A stretch of DNA of 8,848 nucleotides from an uncultured Planctomycetaceae bacterium (lineage in GTDB: Bacteria > Planctomycetota > Planctomycetia > Pirellulales > Pirellulaceae). The stretch is taken from contig CAIXSC010000400.1 in assembly GCA_903921945.1 (NCBI GenBank), positions 1 to 8,848 on the forward strand, written 5' to 3'. Under the pieces are notes generated by a model that did no database searches, was not told where the DNA came from, and saw only the letters and a program-made list of their open reading frames with translations. A program made the position numbers and the translations under genes. Shown here piece after piece: positions 1 to 6,534 of the stretch. Position 1 is the stretch's first letter. Each line of letters begins with the position of its first letter.

Positions 1-250
1 CCGGGCCAACCCAGCCGATTAGACCCGAAGTGGCCAATTACGCCTCAGTCGCGCTGCATCGATTACCGCCAGTCGTTTGCCGCCGGGTTATTTACCGCCG
101 AGCCGAAGGCGACGGCCGGGCCAACCCAGCCGATCAGACCCGAAGTGGCCAATTACGCCTCAGTCGCGCCGCATCGATTACCACAAGTCGTTTGCCGCCG
201 GGTTGTTTACCGCCGAGCCGAAGGCGACGGCCGGGCCAACCCAGCCGATC
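1..250. repeat. 115-bp tandem repeat, about 2.2 copies, cut by window start
   Basis: Copy 1 is 1-115, copy 2 is 116-230, and a third copy starts at 231 and loses identity at about 250. Each copy begins CCGGGCCAACCCAGCCGAT. Copies 1 and 2 differ at 5 of 115 positions by eye. The period is not a multiple of three, so successive copies fall in different reading frames; an open frame crosses the array but does not give a repeated peptide. This argues for a non-coding array. It probably extends upstream of the window. Confidence 0.9.
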
Positions 251-630
251 ATCCCCGCCGTGGCCAATCTCGATTCCAACCACCACAAAGAATGCGGTGC
301 CAGAATCGGGCAACTAAGAATCGGTGCCAGCTACGAATCGGTGCCAGCCACTGACCATTTTCTCGCCCGGCCATCCCACGCCACAACGCGCGACCAGCCA
401 GCTCGCCCAATTCGAGTTCGTAATCGACACGTTCCGACAAGCGAGCGATTTCGGACATCCGCGAGGGCCCGGACACGTGGGAGTTCGGCCACGCAGAGGT
501 TCTCGCACCCGCGTGGTCGTTTGGACAAGCGGAGGTTTCCGCACGCAAGGGCTGTAGCAGGAACGCGGGTGGGCGGACATGCTCATGTGTTCGAACTTAC
601 GCTAGCGATCCGCCACTCGCCTCCCGTGGG

Positions 631-650
631 CGGCGAACGCCCGTTCGCCG
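631..650. repeat. Perfect 9-bp inverted repeat with 2-nt centre
   Basis: CGGCGAACG (631-639) is followed by CC and then CGTTCGCCG (642-650). As RNA it would open to an 8-bp or shorter stem with at least a 4-nt loop. No T-tract follows, so a classical terminator is unlikely. It could be a protein-binding palindrome or chance in GC-rich DNA. It lies 24 bp outside the left end of the MITE-like element. Confidence 0.5.
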
Positions 651-673
651 GCGGGACCAATGGGAAAAAGTTA

Positions 674-939
674 TTAGACTGTCCTCTTAGGATTGCCCTT
701 GGGCGCGGACGGTTTTCCGGCGCGTTTTCCGCTAGCTTTCACTCCGGAATTGGCTGGCCAGGGTGTGGCCGTCATCGATTTCCCGGCCGACGAAAAGGTC
801 GGACGTCAGCACAGCGGATTCAGATCGCAAACCTCTTTACAACAATTAGTTACGCATCACGTATGGCGTCGGCGCGAGATGGTCGTCACGTTGCCTACCC
901 GGCAGATGGCAATTAGGCCATCGTAGGTGGACAGTCTAA
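674..939. mobile_element. MITE-like non-autonomous element with 24-bp imperfect terminal inverted repeats
   Basis: The left end starts TTAGACTGTCC at 674 and the right end closes with its exact reverse complement at 929-939. Extending both ends inward over 24 bp gives 20 matches by eye. Similarity stops immediately outside 674 and 939, as expected for an element boundary. If the TA inside each TTA/TAA end is read as the duplicated target, the element proper is 677-936 (260 bp), the pattern left by IS630/Tc1-mariner transposases. A subterminal hairpin (GATGGC 905-910 with GCCATC 917-922) lies in the right end, and GCCC-TT-GGGC lies just inside the left end. No transposase fits in the interior. 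The family assignment is inference. Confidence 0.55.
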
Positions 940-969
940 GATTGATTTTATTGTGCGAGCTGGCCCCTG

Positions 970-990
970 CCGGGCCCGAAATTCGCCCGG
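970..990 (+). terminator. Stem-loop followed by T-rich DNA, weak terminator candidate
   Basis: CCGGGC (970-975) pairs with GCCCGG (985-990) around a 9-nt loop that itself contains GAAATTC. It is followed on the plus strand by TTT and, five bases later, a run of T at about 999-1003. No plus-strand gene lies upstream in the window, so its role is unclear. It starts about 30 bp outside the right end of the MITE-like element. Confidence 0.25.
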
Positions 991-1102
991 TTTGGATGTT
1001 TTTCGAGGGGCAAACGGAGCGTCGTTAACCTCACCACTGCCCAATTTGGGGGAGATGCGGGCTGCACTTTGCCTTGAAATGGCGCATGTCAACGCGGATT
1101 CA

Positions 1103-1133
1103 CGCAAAACCCTCCTCACGAAGGGGTTTTGCG
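1103..1133. other. Strong 10-bp stem-loop downstream of the transposase-like gene
   Basis: CGCAAAACCC (1103-1112) is fully complementary to GGGTTTTGCG (1124-1133), with an 11-nt loop. It lies about 170 bp beyond the stop of the minus-strand transposase-like gene. No T-tract follows on either strand apart from the TTTT inside the stem. It may be a terminator for that gene, or a palindrome of the kind IS200/REP-type transposases recognise beside their own gene. The sequence does not decide between these. Confidence 0.5.
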
Positions 1134-1202
1134 GGGCAATTCTTCAGTTCAGCTCCCCAAAAGCGCGCAGCACCGTACGCAGCCGTCCATGAACAGCTTT
1201 TT

Positions 1203-1221
1203 TAGGGAGCATCGTTCCCTA
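1203..1221. other. 6-bp stem-loop just past the transposase-like gene
   Basis: TAGGGA (1203-1208) pairs with TCCCTA (1216-1221) across a 7-nt loop, 82 bp beyond the stop of the minus-strand gene. A run of six T lies before it on the plus strand, so on the minus strand, the direction of that gene, it is followed by A residues rather than T. It is therefore not a canonical intrinsic terminator for its neighbour. Confidence 0.35.
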
Positions 1222-1303
1222 TCAGGCGGTCGCTACCACCCGCCGAAAATGTTGCGACCGAGCCGCCGGACTTCAGGCGAGTTGCACCGACCGCGGGCCG
1301 TGG

Positions 1304-2518
1304 CTACCGAGTCGGCGAACTCTCATCTGCCACGAAGCGTCGACAATCGCGACGCATCGAAGCAGCGACTTCCGCCAACCACTGGAAACGAGGAGCAATC
1401 GTCTCCACCGCATCCGACCACTTGGCCGCGTCCAATCCATAACGCAACCAAGCAGCAGGCAATTCGACGGGGATTTCCAGGGAAGCCGTCTTCAAGGCCG
1501 CTTTGTCGCCAGCCGGCGCGACGGTGGACTCCAGCCAGCCCATGTAGACATCCAGCGGCAGCCGATGGAACAACGGCGAACTCTTCGAAGCGTCTAAGCG
1601 ATCGGGCGAAGACGCCGAGTCGATACCCACCACTTCCAAGGCTGCGCCATCAGTCTCCTTGCCACGGTCAGCCGTCAACTCGGATCCCATCATCTCAGAA
1701 TCCACCGGCTCGCTATCCGCCGGTTCGCTATCCACCGGTTCGAAATCCGCCGTGGATGAACCCGCCGTGGATGGGCCCGCCGAGGGTGGGGCCGCCAGGG
1801 GACTATCCGCCTCAGGCGAGGTTGCCGTTGGGGAAGTCGCCGAACGTTGCGAATCATTCGGATTCCATTCGCCGGCCAGCCAACTCCCGTCGCCGTTTCG
1901 CCGAGCATACGCCGCCGTGAAACGCGAAGTCGCGAGATCTTTCGCGAGCCCCGCTCGCAGCGGCAGCGAATTGATCTGCAAGCTCGTTGCCAACTGCTGT
2001 TCGCTGTCTTCCAATTCGACGGAACTAAAACGCTCACCGAAGAAATGGCCGCGGACGCCATCTTCGGCGTTCGCCGCCCGCGCGATTGGCTCTTTGAGCA
2101 TGATCATCAGCCAACTGATGCTGCTCAAACGCCGGCGAAACTCGGCCAGCTTCTTCCGCTTCGCAAGCCAGTCCTTGAGCTGCTTTTTCCCGATCTCCGG
2201 CTGAAGCTCGAGACACTGCCGCGACATCCGAAACCAGCGGCGGATGACTTGCTCATCGGTCAGCTGCGCCGCCACGTCGGGACGATTGCGCAGCACCACA
2301 TGGAACTCGTTGTCGATCACCGCGAAATCGGTGACATCGATCGCGAAGAACTCGGCAATCGCTCGCAATCGCCGGACAATCCATTCCTGGCGGTGGTCCA
2401 GTTCCAGCCCGCCCGATGTGCGATCGCGAAAAGAACTCCGCCGAACGCAGCGACTACTGCAGTGGTAAGTGCCGACTCGCGACTCGTCGATAAGCCGTCG
2501 GCGCGTACTACGAGGCAT
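1304..2518 (-). CDS. IS200/REP-transposase-like protein, probably catalytically inactive
   Basis: This 404-aa protein resembles the planctomycete branch of Y1/IS200-like (REP-associated) transposases. Seen: MPRSTRRR at the start, YHCSSRCVRR at 18-27, the beta-strand normally carrying NHxH at 68-76, a conserved LSSISWLMIMLKEPIAR block (131-147), INSLPLRAGLAKDLATSRFTAAY (182-204) and a C-terminal domain (317-387) with LPLDVYMGWLE. The HUH motif reads N70-E71-F72-H73, so the first His is Glu. No Tyr occurs between residues 18 and 204, so the usual nucleophile is absent. Residues 226-316 are a Ser/Pro/Asp/Glu-rich insertion holding a 15-bp repeat array. The start was chosen at 2518 because AAGGAG lies 8 nt upstream; the Met at 2557 has no such site. 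The ORF is intact, which suggests a retained DNA-binding role or recent inactivation. Family membership is from remembered motifs. Confidence 0.75.
   Translation of the reverse strand: MPRSTRRRLIDESRVGTYHCSSRCVRRSSFRDRTSGGLELDHRQEWIVRRLRAIAEFFAIDVTDFAVIDNEFHVVLRNRPDVAAQLTDEQVIRRWFRMSRQCLELQPEIGKKQLKDWLAKRKKLAEFRRRLSSISWLMIMLKEPIARAANAEDGVRGHFFGERFSSVELEDSEQQLATSLQINSLPLRAGLAKDLATSRFTAAYARRNGDGSWLAGEWNPNDSQRSATSPTATSPEADSPLAAPPSAGPSTAGSSTADFEPVDSEPADSEPVDSEMMGSELTADRGKETDGAALEVVGIDSASSPDRLDASKSSPLFHRLPLDVYMGWLESTVAPAGDKAALKTASLEIPVELPAAWLRYGLDAAKWSDAVETIAPRFQWLAEVAASMRRDCRRFVADESSPTR
1701..1790. repeat. 15-bp in-frame minisatellite, six units, inside the transposase-like gene
   Basis: Six successive 15-bp units run from 1701 to 1790. 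Three are of the form TCCACCGGCTCGCTA, then three grade into CCCGCCGTGGATGGG. On the minus strand they encode five-residue repeats: PPSAG, PSTAG, SSTAD, FEPVD, SEPAD, SEPVD. They form the core of the low-complexity insertion between the catalytic-like core and the C-terminal domain. Confidence 0.85.
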
Positions 2519-2526
2519 GGGGAAGT

Positions 2527-2532
2527 CTCCTT
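2527..2532 (-). promoter_or_regulatory. Ribosome binding site of the transposase-like gene
   Basis: AAGGAG on the minus strand, 8 nt before the ATG at 2518. It selects MPRSTRRR as the N-terminus over the Met 13 codons upstream. Confidence 0.75.
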
Positions 2533-2783
2533 CTCCCTTCGAACATGCCCCACGCATGAAATCGCTTTTTCAGACCAAGCCAGGGCGAGAGCCAAACGGA
2601 ATCGGATTCGATGTCGTACTCGCCACAGTAACGTCCATCGCACCCATCCCGACCACGGGCTCACGACCTCGCGTGAATCTTTCGCAGCGTCCCGCGATCC
2701 GACTAGAGCGTCCACGAAGATTTATTGGGACTTTGCCAAAAAATCCCCTTCGCTCGACACTCGATCGCTGCCGGATTCGCGAC

Positions 2784-3473
2784 CTAGCCGGGCAAGCTCA
2801 ACGGCACTCGCGGAGCATCGCTCCACAGGTCTTCGATGCGGTAGAAGTCGCGCATTTCGCGATCAAAGAGATGGATCACCAAGTCGCCGTAGTCGAGCAC
2901 GATCCAACGGCTATCCTGGTATCCATCGATATGCAGACGCTTTTCGCCAAGTTGTTTTTGCAGCAGATCGTCAACTTCGTCAGCAATCGCGCGTAGCTGC
3001 CGGCCGCTCTTTCCGGTCGCGACGATAAAAAAGTCGAACAACGCGGTTCGCTTCCGCAAATCCAGGATCATCACATCGGTCGCCTGGCTGTCGACCGCCA
3101 ACTTGGCAACCGCTCGCGCGCGGCCAAGACTAGCCGCATCGACCGCGCTAAGCCCACTCGAATCGCTCACGCCGCTCGACCCGCCAGCATCGCTCGAGCC
3201 GCCAGCATCGCTCGAGCCGCCAGCATCGCTCGACGCGACCGGAGCGCTAGACACCACGTCGGACGTGCCGGACCCAGCCACAGGATTGCTCGCGGATACC
3301 GACGGCGTTACTGTAGCGTCAGAGACGGTTGAGTCGATCGCGGTGGCGGATTCTCCGCCACCGGCGACTGCGGTTTCTTCCACCGTCGCGCCGGTCGTTG
3401 GACCGGCTGTCGCGACGGGTTCGGGGACGCGGCCTTCGTTTTCTTCCACTGCCACTGACGGTGACTTCGCCAC
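2784..3473 (-). CDS. rsfS: Ribosome silencing factor RsfS with long disordered N-terminal extension
   Basis: RsfS (RsfA, Iojap/YbeB, DUF143) binds ribosomal protein uL14 on the 50S subunit and blocks joining with the 30S, damping translation when nutrients are short. The RsfS domain occupies residues 115-221 of 229, with DVMILDLR (133-140), FDFFIVATGKSGRQL (146-160), AIADEVDDLL (162-171), DSRWIVLDYGDLVIHLF (187-203) and FYRIEDLWSDA (210-220). Typical members are about 105-130 aa. Here roughly 114 residues rich in Ser, Ala, Gly, Val and Thr precede the domain, including SSDAGG three times (81-98). The start is GTG at 3473, supported by GAAAGG 7 nt upstream; no alternative Met lies just before the domain. 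It starts 25 bp after the hppA stop, so it is probably cotranscribed with hppA. nadD, its common partner elsewhere, is not adjacent. The domain call is confident; the role of the extension is unknown. Confidence 0.93.
   Translation of the reverse strand: MAKSPSVAVEENEGRVPEPVATAGPTTGATVEETAVAGGGESATAIDSTVSDATVTPSVSASNPVAGSGTSDVVSSAPVASSDAGGSSDAGGSSDAGGSSGVSDSSGLSAVDAASLGRARAVAKLAVDSQATDVMILDLRKRTALFDFFIVATGKSGRQLRAIADEVDDLLQKQLGEKRLHIDGYQDSRWIVLDYGDLVIHLFDREMRDFYRIEDLWSDAPRVPLSLPG
3181..3234. repeat. 18-bp in-frame minisatellite, three units, in rsfS
   Basis: CCGCCAGCATCGCTCGAG occurs at 3181-3198 and 3199-3216, and with one terminal change at 3217-3234. Read on the minus strand it encodes SSDAGG repeats (residues 81-98) in the RsfS extension. 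Near-identity of the copies points to recent expansion. Confidence 0.9.
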
Positions 3474-3480
3474 GCCCGGA

Positions 3481-3486
3481 CCTTTC
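3481..3486 (-). promoter_or_regulatory. Ribosome binding site of rsfS
   Basis: GAAAGG on the minus strand, 7 nt before the GTG at 3473 and inside the 25-bp gap after hppA. It supports the GTG start and therefore translation of the long N-terminal extension. Confidence 0.65.
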
Positions 3487-3498
3487 TTGGGTGATCGA

Positions 3499-6213
3499 TT
3501 ACAGGATGCCGAGGGCGATCAGGCTGTAGCGCACGACCAACCCCGCAACCACGACGCTCACCATGCTCATCAGTTTGATGAGAATGTTCAAGCTGGGGCC
3601 CGAGGTATCTTTGAACGGATCGCCGACCGTGTCGCCGACGACCGTCGCCTTATGCGCCTCGGTGCCCTTGCCGCCGTGAGCCCCGCCTTCGATATGTTTC
3701 TTGGCGTTGTCCCAAGCGCCACCCGCGTTCGCCATGAATACGGCGAGGCAGAAGCCGGTCGTCAACGAACCGACGAGCAACCCCATGACGCCGGCCACTC
3801 CGAGTAGCAAGCCGATCACGACGGGCGCGGCCAGGGCGAGCAGCGACGGCAGGATCATTTCCCGCTGAGCCGCCTTCGTGCTGATCGCGACCGGAGCGGC
3901 ATAGTCGGGCTTGGATGTGCCCGCCATAATCCCCTTGTTCTCGCGGAACTGCCGACGCACCTCTTCGACCATCCCCTTCGCGGCTCGACCGACGGCCTTC
4001 ATCGTGAGGGCGCAGAAGAGGAATGTCGCCATACTGCCGAGGAACGCGCCGACGAGCACCAGCGGATTCATCACCGTCACGTCGTAGTAACGCATGTAGT
4101 CGGCCATGGTCGCTTGGCTTGCGGCGACCAACCGCCCTTGCGTCTCCAACTTCGTCACCAGTTCGGCCGACAACGCCGCTCCATCGGCGAGTTGAATGTA
4201 TTCCTTGTCGCCGCGACCAGCGATGATCAGCATCGCCTCGTTGGCCTTCGCGGTCTCGCCGACCTTCACTGCCAACTGGGCTCCCACCTTCACGATGTCG
4301 CCTGCCTTAGCGCTCGCCGTGACGATCGAGTCGGCCCAGCGATCAAATCCGACCCGCACTTCTTCCACGTACGCCGCCAACAGCGCCAACGCCGTCAACG
4401 CCGCCGAGCCGATCGCAAATCCCTTGCCGGTCGCCGCCGTGGTGTTGCCCAGCGCATCGAGGGCGTCGGTCCGTTCGCGCACCAGCGGTTCCAATTCAGC
4501 CATCTGGGCGTTGCCGCCCGCGTTATCGGCGATCGGGCCGTAAGCGTCGGTCGCCAAAGTGATCCCCAACGTGCTCAACATGCCGACCGCCGCGATGCCG
4601 ACACCGTACAGTCCCATGGCGAAGACCTTGGGATCCGCGAAGTCCCAGTTCGCGCCGAAGCCGAAGGCGATGATGGTGGCGGCCGACGTGATCACGACCG
4701 GAGCCCAGGTGCTCAACATGCCTTCCGCGATACCGCCAATGATGACGGTCGCCGGACCCGTCAACGCTTGATCAGCCAACTCCTGCGTCGGCCGGTATTC
4801 GTTGCTCGTCGAGTATTCCGTCCACTTGCCGATCAACCAGCCGGCGACCAAACCGGCAATCACGCTCAGCGATACCATCCAGTGGTCCGGCATGAGCCAG
4901 TAAGCCAAGCCGACCGAGGCCCCGATAATCAGGATCGTCGCGAGATTGATACCCCGAGCAAGGGCCGCGAGCAGCGTTCGCTGGCTCGCGTCTTCCTCCG
5001 TCCGAACCGCGTACATGCCGAAAATCGATAGCAGCGTGCCGACGCCGGCGATCGCCATGGGCAGCAAGATCGACTTCAACTGCTCGACTTCCGTCGAGAA
5101 AGCCGCCACACCCAGCGCGGCGGTTGCCAACACGGCCCCGCAATACGATTCGTACAAGTCAGCGCCCATGCCCGCCACGTCACCGACATTGTCACCGACG
5201 TTGTCCGCGATCGTGGCCGGATTCCGCGGATCGTCTTCGGGAATGCTGTGCTCGACCTTCCCCACCAAGTCGGCTCCGACGTCGGCCGCTTTCGTGAAAA
5301 TACCGCCACCCACGCGGGCAAACAGCGCTTGGCTGCTCGCACCCATGCCGAAGCACAGCATCGTCACCGTGATTTCCAACAGGCCGAGGTGTTCAAACCC
5401 CAGCATTGGCCAAACCCAGTAAAGAAAACCGAACCAGAGCGTGATGTCGATCAAGCCAAGCCCAACGACGGTCAGCCCCATCACCGCGCCGCTGCGGAAC
5501 GCGATCTGCAGACCCTGATTGAGCGACTTGCGGGCGCCAGCCGCGGTGCGACTGCTGGCCTGAGTGGCTGTCTTCATTCCAAACCAACCGGCCAATCCCG
5601 AGAAAAAGCCGCCGGTCAAGAACGCGAAAGGAACGAAGTTACTCTGCACCTTCAGCCCGAATGCCGCGATCGCCAACAAGACGAAAATCACCACGAAAAA
5701 CACCGCGACAACTTTGTACTGCTGCCGCAGGTAGGCATTCGCGCCCTCGCGAACATAACCCGCAATCTCAATCATCCGCGGCGTTCCGGCATCCGCCGCC
5801 ATCATCGACTTGTAGAAAAGCCATGCCTGAATCAGGGCCGCGATCGACGCGACCAACGAAATTCCCCAGACAATGAATACCGTGCTGTCCGCGTTGCCGC
5901 CCGCTCCCGCTCCCGCCGCCGACGCTCCCGCCGCCGGCGCTCCCGCCGCCGCTTCCTGCGCGAACAAGATCGCGGGCGTCAACAGGCTGGCGGCCATCGC
6001 AACCGCTCCGCCAATACCCAAAAGCCAAGTGCCAGAAAGCCAAGTGCCAGAAAGCCAAGATGCACCGGTGCGGAGATCCGTCCGCTTCGCTAACGTCGAA
6101 GAGACAGACGTTGATTCGCTGCCATCCCACAAATGGCCATCCGAGTTCAACCGGGTAAAAGACAAGATCGATTGCGAACCAACAGCATCTGTTCGCGGAC
6201 GCTCAGCGGGCAT
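3499..6213 (-). CDS. hppA: Membrane-bound ion-pumping pyrophosphatase, K+-dependent type
   Basis: HppA hydrolyses pyrophosphate and uses the energy to pump Na+ and/or H+ across a membrane. All signature motifs are present: KAADVGADLVGKVE (308-321), DDPRNPATIADNVGDNVGD (327-345), EYRPTQ (472-477), YGPIADNAGGNAQM (558-571) and VVGDTVGDPFKDTSGPSLN (858-876). In GNTTAATGKG (589-598), Ala593 and Gly596 mark the K+-dependent class. The gate Glu sits in GADLYES (E355, three after D352), as in Thermotoga-type Na+-pumping enzymes. The loop at about 616-712, with MADYMRYYDVTVMNP, recalls Bacteroides/Akkermansia-type Na+,H+ pumps, so the transported ion is uncertain. At 904 aa it exceeds the usual 670-800. 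It has a polar N-terminus (1-50), an extra hydrophobic signal-like segment (about 53-85, ending LFAQEA) and an Ala/Gly linker before the first standard membrane helix at about 111. The start is ATG with AGGAG 8 nt upstream. It is the first gene of a probable operon with rsfS. Confidence 0.96.
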   Translation of the reverse strand: MPAERPRTDAVGSQSILSFTRLNSDGHLWDGSESTSVSSTLAKRTDLRTGASWLSGTWLSGTWLLGIGGAVAMAASLLTPAILFAQEAAAGAPAAGASAAGAGAGGNADSTVFIVWGISLVASIAALIQAWLFYKSMMAADAGTPRMIEIAGYVREGANAYLRQQYKVVAVFFVVIFVLLAIAAFGLKVQSNFVPFAFLTGGFFSGLAGWFGMKTATQASSRTAAGARKSLNQGLQIAFRSGAVMGLTVVGLGLIDITLWFGFLYWVWPMLGFEHLGLLEITVTMLCFGMGASSQALFARVGGGIFTKAADVGADLVGKVEHSIPEDDPRNPATIADNVGDNVGDVAGMGADLYESYCGAVLATAALGVAAFSTEVEQLKSILLPMAIAGVGTLLSIFGMYAVRTEEDASQRTLLAALARGINLATILIIGASVGLAYWLMPDHWMVSLSVIAGLVAGWLIGKWTEYSTSNEYRPTQELADQALTGPATVIIGGIAEGMLSTWAPVVITSAATIIAFGFGANWDFADPKVFAMGLYGVGIAAVGMLSTLGITLATDAYGPIADNAGGNAQMAELEPLVRERTDALDALGNTTAATGKGFAIGSAALTALALLAAYVEEVRVGFDRWADSIVTASAKAGDIVKVGAQLAVKVGETAKANEAMLIIAGRGDKEYIQLADGAALSAELVTKLETQGRLVAASQATMADYMRYYDVTVMNPLVLVGAFLGSMATFLFCALTMKAVGRAAKGMVEEVRRQFRENKGIMAGTSKPDYAAPVAISTKAAQREMILPSLLALAAPVVIGLLLGVAGVMGLLVGSLTTGFCLAVFMANAGGAWDNAKKHIEGGAHGGKGTEAHKATVVGDTVGDPFKDTSGPSLNILIKLMSMVSVVVAGLVVRYSLIALGIL
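5909..5953. repeat. 15-bp in-frame minisatellite, three units, in hppA linker
   Basis: GCTCCCGCCGCCGAC (5909-5923), GCTCCCGCCGCCGGC (5924-5938) and GCTCCCGCCGCCGCT (5939-5953). On the minus strand they encode APAAG/ASAAG/AGAGG-type repeats (about residues 88-102), between the signal-like segment and the first standard transmembrane helix. Confidence 0.85.
6021..6065. repeat. 15-bp in-frame minisatellite in the hppA signal-like segment
   Basis: AAAGCCAAGTGCCAG occurs twice without mismatch (6021-6035, 6036-6050), followed by a degenerate third unit (6051-6065). On the minus strand it encodes WLSGT, WLSGT, WLLGI (residues 53-67), lengthening the hydrophobic stretch near the N-terminus of HppA. 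Confidence 0.9.
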
Positions 6214-6534
6214 GTTTCAAGCTCCTGGTGTCTCACGGGAGAGCTCGAAATGGCCACGCTTGCCGAAGTCACGCCGCGGCGTTACAAGTACCGCAACCGC
6301 TCCGCGTAGTCATGTCGAGAACCCGTTCGAGCGGGACGTTTCCATCAACCTCAGTCATCGCAAGCTTGCGGAAATGTAGGCCGGATGCGGCGACTCTGTC
6401 AATCGTCCCGCCGCTCGCGGTCCGGCCCGTCAATCTCTATAAAGGGCGGATTACGTGCCCTAAAATGCGGTCGAAGGGATTGAATCGCCTTGTTCCATCC
6501 ACAGGTCGCTTCACGTCGAAAGGATGACCGCCGC
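6214..6534. other. Divergent intergenic region between hppA and the HEAT lipoprotein gene
   Basis: About 320 bp. It holds the hppA ribosome binding site (AGGAG, 6222-6226), a leader of about 150 nt, the hppA promoter (6373-6402) and the ribosome binding site of the lipoprotein gene (GAAAGGA, 6518-6524). Within the leader, CCCG-TTCGAG-CGGG at about 6323-6336 could form a small hairpin. No open frame here looks coding, and no riboswitch was recognised. Confidence 0.6.
6373..6402 (-). promoter_or_regulatory. Predicted housekeeping-sigma promoter for hppA-rsfS
   Basis: On the minus strand TTGACA (6397-6402) is followed after 18 bp by TACATT (6373-6378), giving a perfect -35 box and a -10 with four of six consensus bases. 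Transcription would begin near 6366, leaving a leader of roughly 150 nt before the hppA ATG. This is prediction from consensus only. Confidence 0.55.

Larger units (their letters stand above)
251..1303. other. Gene-free region of about 1 kb with decayed mobile DNA and hairpins
   Basis: I find no convincing protein gene here. Long open frames exist on both strands, as expected in GC-rich DNA, but their translations are rich in Arg, Pro and His, lack family motifs and overlap one another. At 293-348 a short motif close to GAATCGGTGCCAGC recurs two to three times. The stretch also holds a 20-bp palindrome (631-650), a MITE-like element (674-939) and hairpins at 970-990, 1103-1133 and 1203-1221, entered separately. 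It looks like a remnant zone between the tandem array and the transposase-like gene. Confidence 0.6.

Noticed and set aside
1..250. Tandem array as a CRISPR
   Set aside because: The copies are contiguous 115-bp units alike along their full length, with no short repeat alternating with unique spacers and no cas gene.
77..916. Open frame of 279 codons on the plus strand through the tandem array and the MITE-like element
   Set aside because: It crosses a non-triplet tandem repeat and an element boundary, its product is Arg/Pro/His-rich without motifs, and other frames are equally open. It reads as a GC-driven spurious frame.
693..926. 77-codon frame inside the MITE-like element that could be a transposase fragment
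   Set aside because: It starts at TTG without a ribosome binding site and the peptide matches no transposase motif I know.
2727..2747. T6 run after rsfS as an intrinsic terminator
   Set aside because: The run on the minus strand is preceded only by a 4-bp TCGA stem, too weak to call a terminator.
1304..2783. A complete IS200/IS605 element around the transposase-like gene
   Set aside because: I could not find a matching left-end palindrome upstream of the gene (2519-2783), and the catalytic residues are missing.
1847..3028. Plus-strand frame of 393 codons opposite the transposase-like gene and rsfS
   Set aside because: It is antisense to two better-supported genes, spans their intergenic gap and shows no domain.
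6438..6443. TATAAA as a -10 box for the HEAT lipoprotein gene
   Set aside because: No recognisable -35 box lies 16-19 bp upstream, so a lone AT-rich hexamer is not enough.
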